Shown here piece after piece: positions 61,135 to 64,000 of a stretch of DNA of 64,000 nt. The stretch spans positions 11,956 to 75,955 of the forward strand of contig CAZJEN010000016.1 of assembly GCA_964545045.1 (NCBI GenBank), in the 5' to 3' direction. The notes below the pieces were generated by a model. It was not told the DNA's origin, did no database searches, and was given only the letters and a program-made list of their open reading frames with translations. Every line of letters starts with the position of its first letter. Position 1 is the first letter of the stretch. Made by a program: the position numbers and the translations under genes. This stretch comes from SIG307 sp964545045. Lineage in GTDB: Bacteria > Bacillota > Clostridia > Lachnospirales > Lachnospiraceae.

Positions 61135-62208
61135 ATGGAAATGACCTTACGTTGGTACGGTAGTAAAAATGACAGTGTAACCTTACAGCAGATTCGCCAG
61201 ATTCCGGGTGTGACCGGTGTTATCTCGGCACTGCATGACATCCCGGCAGGCGAGCCGTGGACCTATGAGCAGGTAATGGAGTTAAAGAATGAGGTAGAGG
61301 CAGCAGGTCTTACCCTTGCGGGTGTGGAGAGCATCAACATTCACGAGGATATTAAGCTCGGTGCACCGACCAGAGACAAGTTAATCGAGAATTACATTAC
61401 CTCTTTGGAGAGCGTAGGTAAGGCTGGCGTAAAGCTGGTTTGCTACAATTTCATGCCGGTATTCGACTGGACCAGAACGGATCTTGCGAAGCCTCTTGCA
61501 GACGGTTCTACCGTGCTTTCCTACGATGCGAAGCACATTGACGGCATGGACCCGGATGCCATGTTTGAAAAGATTGAGAAGGAAAGCGGCGGCTTTGTAA
61601 TGCCGGGCTGGGAGCCGAACCGTAAGGATGAGATTAAGGAATTGTTCGAGAAGTATAAGGGTATGACCCACGAGCAGCTTTTGGAGAATTACGGCTACTT
61701 TATCGAGAAGATTATGCCGACCTGTGAAAAGTACGGAATCAAGATGGCAGTACACCCGGATGACCCGGCTTGGGATATTTTCGGATTGCCGCGTATCGTA
61801 ACCAGCGAGGAGTGGTTGCTTAAGGTGGCTGCACTTCATCCGAGCAAGCTCCACGGCTTTACCTTCTGTACCGGTTCTCTCGGCAGCAGCCGTAAGAATG
61901 ATTTGCCGAAGATTATCCGTAACCCGAAGATTGCGGAGCGTATCCATTTTGCACACATTCGTAACGTGAAGTTTATCACCGATGACGAGTTCCATGAAAG
62001 TGCACACCTTTCCTCCGAGGGAAGCTTCGATATGTACGAAATCGTAAAAGCTCTGCAGGAGATGGGCTTTGACGGTGTCATTCGTCCGGATCACGGTAGA
62101 ATGATTTGGGGCGAGCAGGCAAGACCGGGCTACGGCTTATACGACAGAGCGTTAGGTGCGGTTTATATCGAAGGCCTTTGGGAGGCTATTAAGAAGTCTG
62201 CAAAGTAA
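61135..62208 (+). CDS. uxuA: Mannonate dehydratase
   Basis: This is a 357-residue protein behind CAGGAGG. MTLRWYGSKNDSVTLQQIRQIPGVTGVISALHDIPAGEPW is the UxuA N-terminus, MAVHPDDPAWDIFGLPRIV and FCTGSLGSSRKND contribute the metal and substrate site, and RPDHGRMIWGE follows. It dehydrates D-mannonate to 2-keto-3-deoxygluconate. Uronate isomerase and fructuronate reductase, which link glucuronate to mannonate, are not in the window. Confidence 0.96.
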   Translation: MEMTLRWYGSKNDSVTLQQIRQIPGVTGVISALHDIPAGEPWTYEQVMELKNEVEAAGLTLAGVESINIHEDIKLGAPTRDKLIENYITSLESVGKAGVKLVCYNFMPVFDWTRTDLAKPLADGSTVLSYDAKHIDGMDPDAMFEKIEKESGGFVMPGWEPNRKDEIKELFEKYKGMTHEQLLENYGYFIEKIMPTCEKYGIKMAVHPDDPAWDIFGLPRIVTSEEWLLKVAALHPSKLHGFTFCTGSLGSSRKNDLPKIIRNPKIAERIHFAHIRNVKFITDDEFHESAHLSSEGSFDMYEIVKALQEMGFDGVIRPDHGRMIWGEQARPGYGLYDRALGAVYIEGLWEAIKKSAK

Positions 62209-62280
62209 AATGTCCTGTGGGGGGACACGGCAGCAGTCGGAACAGAAAAGGGCGAAGGCTACAGGAAAAGGAAAAATGAA

Positions 62281-63873
62281 ATGAAAATGAAATATGTATT
62301 GGGGGTATGGTTGGTTGTGCTTTGTCTGGCCGGTTGTAACACGAGCCGGGACACAGAGGCACAACCGACGATAACTCCCCCGGAGAATGTGACACAGGTA
62401 CCGGCGGAGGCAACACCTTCTCCGGTGCCGGAGAATAAAGCGGAACAGGAGGAATCTGCAAAGCCGACAAAGCGTCCGGCAGGGGCAGGAAACCCGCAGC
62501 TGTTATTGGGGCAGATGAAGCTGATGAAGGAGGAATATTCGGACCTTTCCCAATTTCAAAACGGTGATATGCTGCAGGCGGCCTTTGACAAGGCGGATGC
62601 GTTGGTGGCTAAGGGGGAAACGGAACTTGTTTCCCAGCAGGAATACAACGATATGTTAAAAGAATTGAATGCAACGATTGCGTCTTTAGTGAATAAGTAC
62701 GGTCTTCCGAATCCGGCTAAGTTTACGGAGAGCATTGAGATGCCGGACCCGTATACCTTTTTGGACGGACGTCAGGTGACGAGCCCGGAGGAGTTTGACG
62801 AACGGCTGGAAGAAATCAAGCATATGTACGAGTATTACATGTACGGCCCGATGCCGGATGCAGCGGGGGAGACGGTAACCTACAGTATACAGGGCAATGT
62901 AATGACGGTGACGGTAAGTGTGGGCGAGAAGTCTGCGTCTTATAAGGTGACCTTGGCATTACCGACCAATCAGGTGTATGAAAAGGCTCCGGTGCTGTTT
63001 TCCATCTTCGGTTTGATGAAGACGGATTATGCCAACGAACGGGGGTATGCGGTATTGTCCATTACTCCGACGGATATTGCGGCGGACAATTCCTCCAGAA
63101 CCGGCGTGTTTTACGATTTGTACCCGTACGGGGATACCTGGGAGGAACAGACCGGCGCGCTGGCGGCTTGGGGCTGGAGCGTATCCATGGCCATCGATGC
63201 GTTGGAGAATGGCGCGGCGGAAGAGCTTGGGCTGACCACCACGGACTTTTTGCTGACGGGGGTATCCCGTTTCGGTAAGGCAACCGCGGTGACGGGAGCT
63301 TTGGAGGAGCGCATCAAGATTACGGCTCCGTCCTGTTCCGGAGCAGGAGGTATGGCATTGTACCGTTATGTGTCCGAGGGAACTGCTTATGACTATACGG
63401 AAATTAATCGGGGAGATGCGTATACCTTCGGGAAAAACGAGCCGCTCGGCAGTCTGCGCAGTAGTGCGGAGGGCCATTGGTTCAACGATAATTTCCAGGA
63501 GTTTAAGGATGAGACGGTATTGCCGCTTGAACAGTATATGTTGTCCGCTCTTTGCGGCAGCGGTGACCGTTATCTGTTTATCTCCGGCTCCTACTGTGAT
63601 GAGGACTGGGTAAATGCTCCGGCTATGTGGATGAATTACCTCGCTTCCAAGGATTTGTTTGATTACATGGGCATCGCGGACCATCTGGCGGTGTGCTTAC
63701 ATGAAACGGGACATATGGTAACGGATTCCGATTTGGAATATTTGTTGGATTTTGCGGATTATCATTTGTACGGCAAGGAGCCGGCAAAGGATCTTTCCGA
63801 CCTGACTACCAGCTTATATGCCCTCCCGCAGAATGCGGATCCGGAGTTTGAGGCAAAGTTAATATTTCGGTAA
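62281..63873 (+). CDS. CE15 glucuronoyl esterase lipoprotein
   Basis: This is a 530-residue protein. The signal peptide ends in LCLAGC (lipobox), followed by a Pro/Thr/Glu linker to about residue 65, a helical segment and the alpha/beta-hydrolase domain. Nucleophile Ser329 is in GVSRFGK, the CE15 motif. NDNFQEFKDET and CLHETGHMVTDSD supply later substrate and triad residues. CE15 enzymes cut ester bonds between lignin alcohols and glucuronate side chains of xylan. It would act on the cell surface, upstream of the cytoplasmic GH67. An in-frame second Met is two codons on. Confidence 0.9.
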   Translation: MKMKYVLGVWLVVLCLAGCNTSRDTEAQPTITPPENVTQVPAEATPSPVPENKAEQEESAKPTKRPAGAGNPQLLLGQMKLMKEEYSDLSQFQNGDMLQAAFDKADALVAKGETELVSQQEYNDMLKELNATIASLVNKYGLPNPAKFTESIEMPDPYTFLDGRQVTSPEEFDERLEEIKHMYEYYMYGPMPDAAGETVTYSIQGNVMTVTVSVGEKSASYKVTLALPTNQVYEKAPVLFSIFGLMKTDYANERGYAVLSITPTDIAADNSSRTGVFYDLYPYGDTWEEQTGALAAWGWSVSMAIDALENGAAEELGLTTTDFLLTGVSRFGKATAVTGALEERIKITAPSCSGAGGMALYRYVSEGTAYDYTEINRGDAYTFGKNEPLGSLRSSAEGHWFNDNFQEFKDETVLPLEQYMLSALCGSGDRYLFISGSYCDEDWVNAPAMWMNYLASKDLFDYMGIADHLAVCLHETGHMVTDSDLEYLLDFADYHLYGKEPAKDLSDLTTSLYALPQNADPEFEAKLIFR

Positions 63874-63897
63874 ACAATAAAAATACGGAGTTCATGA

Positions 63898-63930
63898 CAA
63901 GGCCATGCAGAGATGCGTGGCCTTGTTTGT
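63898..63930 (+). terminator. Terminator of the xylan side-chain operon
   Basis: CAAGGCCATGCA-GAGA-TGCGTGGCCTTG (one mismatch) followed by a short TTTGT. Confidence 0.75.
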
Positions 63931-64000
63931 ATATGGAAAAGCAATGATTGGAATGCGGTGGAAATGTGATACTCGTTTGTGATACCATATGCATATGAGA

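Overview
The window looks like chromosome of a fibre-degrading, low-to-moderate-GC Clostridia (Bacillota), most likely a gut or rumen Lachnospiraceae. Supporting signs are strong AGGAGG ribosome sites, consensus TTGACA/TATAAT promoters, AddAB instead of RecBCD, a Firmicute-type 6S RNA, lipobox-anchored secreted enzymes with Thr/Pro linkers, a permuted GH3, a GH120 and a FliB-type lysine methylase. The assignment rests on gene content and was not tested against any database. I see no rRNA, tRNA, CRISPR array, prophage or transposase.

Layout. 1-10.3 kb is accessory: a HAD phosphatase cut by the window edge, an XRE regulator, an AT-rich lipoprotein, a MerR-methyltransferase fusion behind a 19-bp-spacer promoter, a phosphatase, two nucleoside phosphorylases, an acetyltransferase, a broken XRE gene and another XRE gene. 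10.3-22 kb is core: carB, 6S RNA, an FMN-binding-like membrane protein and addBA. 22-28.4 kb is mixed: cysK, a secreted GH9 cellulase, a hemolysin III-type membrane protein, and a two-gene toxin-antitoxin-like pair (DUF3990-like plus HTH) with its own promoter and repeated operator. 28.5-42.5 kb is mostly co-directional housekeeping: tex, tsaE-tsaB-rimI, rhomboid, Nudix, methyltransferases, rnz, tsaD, ispD. 42.6-47.4 kb holds GH3 and GH120 glycosidases.

47.4-53.8 kb is the most unusual part. Two near-identical segments of about 340 bp, each a type I toxin/antisense-RNA module with a 31-residue holin-like toxin, stand as direct repeats about 6.03 kb apart. Between them are a 19-codon ORF with a perfect promoter and its own terminator, two paralogous COG3044-type ABC-class ATPases with an acetyltransferase gene overlapping both, and an XRE regulator. 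53.8-56.9 kb carries small metabolic genes, then an orphan HicB preceded by a C-terminal scrap of HicA. A 254-bp inverted repeat separates it from the last region.

57.1-64 kb is a glucuronoarabinoxylan side-chain locus: GH51 arabinofuranosidase, divergent from GH67 alpha-glucuronidase, mannonate dehydratase and a CE15 glucuronoyl esterase lipoprotein, with a perfect cre site between the divergent promoters. With GH3 and GH120 the window can plausibly trim xylan side chains, cleave xylo-oligosaccharides and start glucuronate catabolism. Long inverted repeats at 9991-10300 and 56893-57146, and clusters of small hairpins with 3-nt loops, are not explained by any gene.
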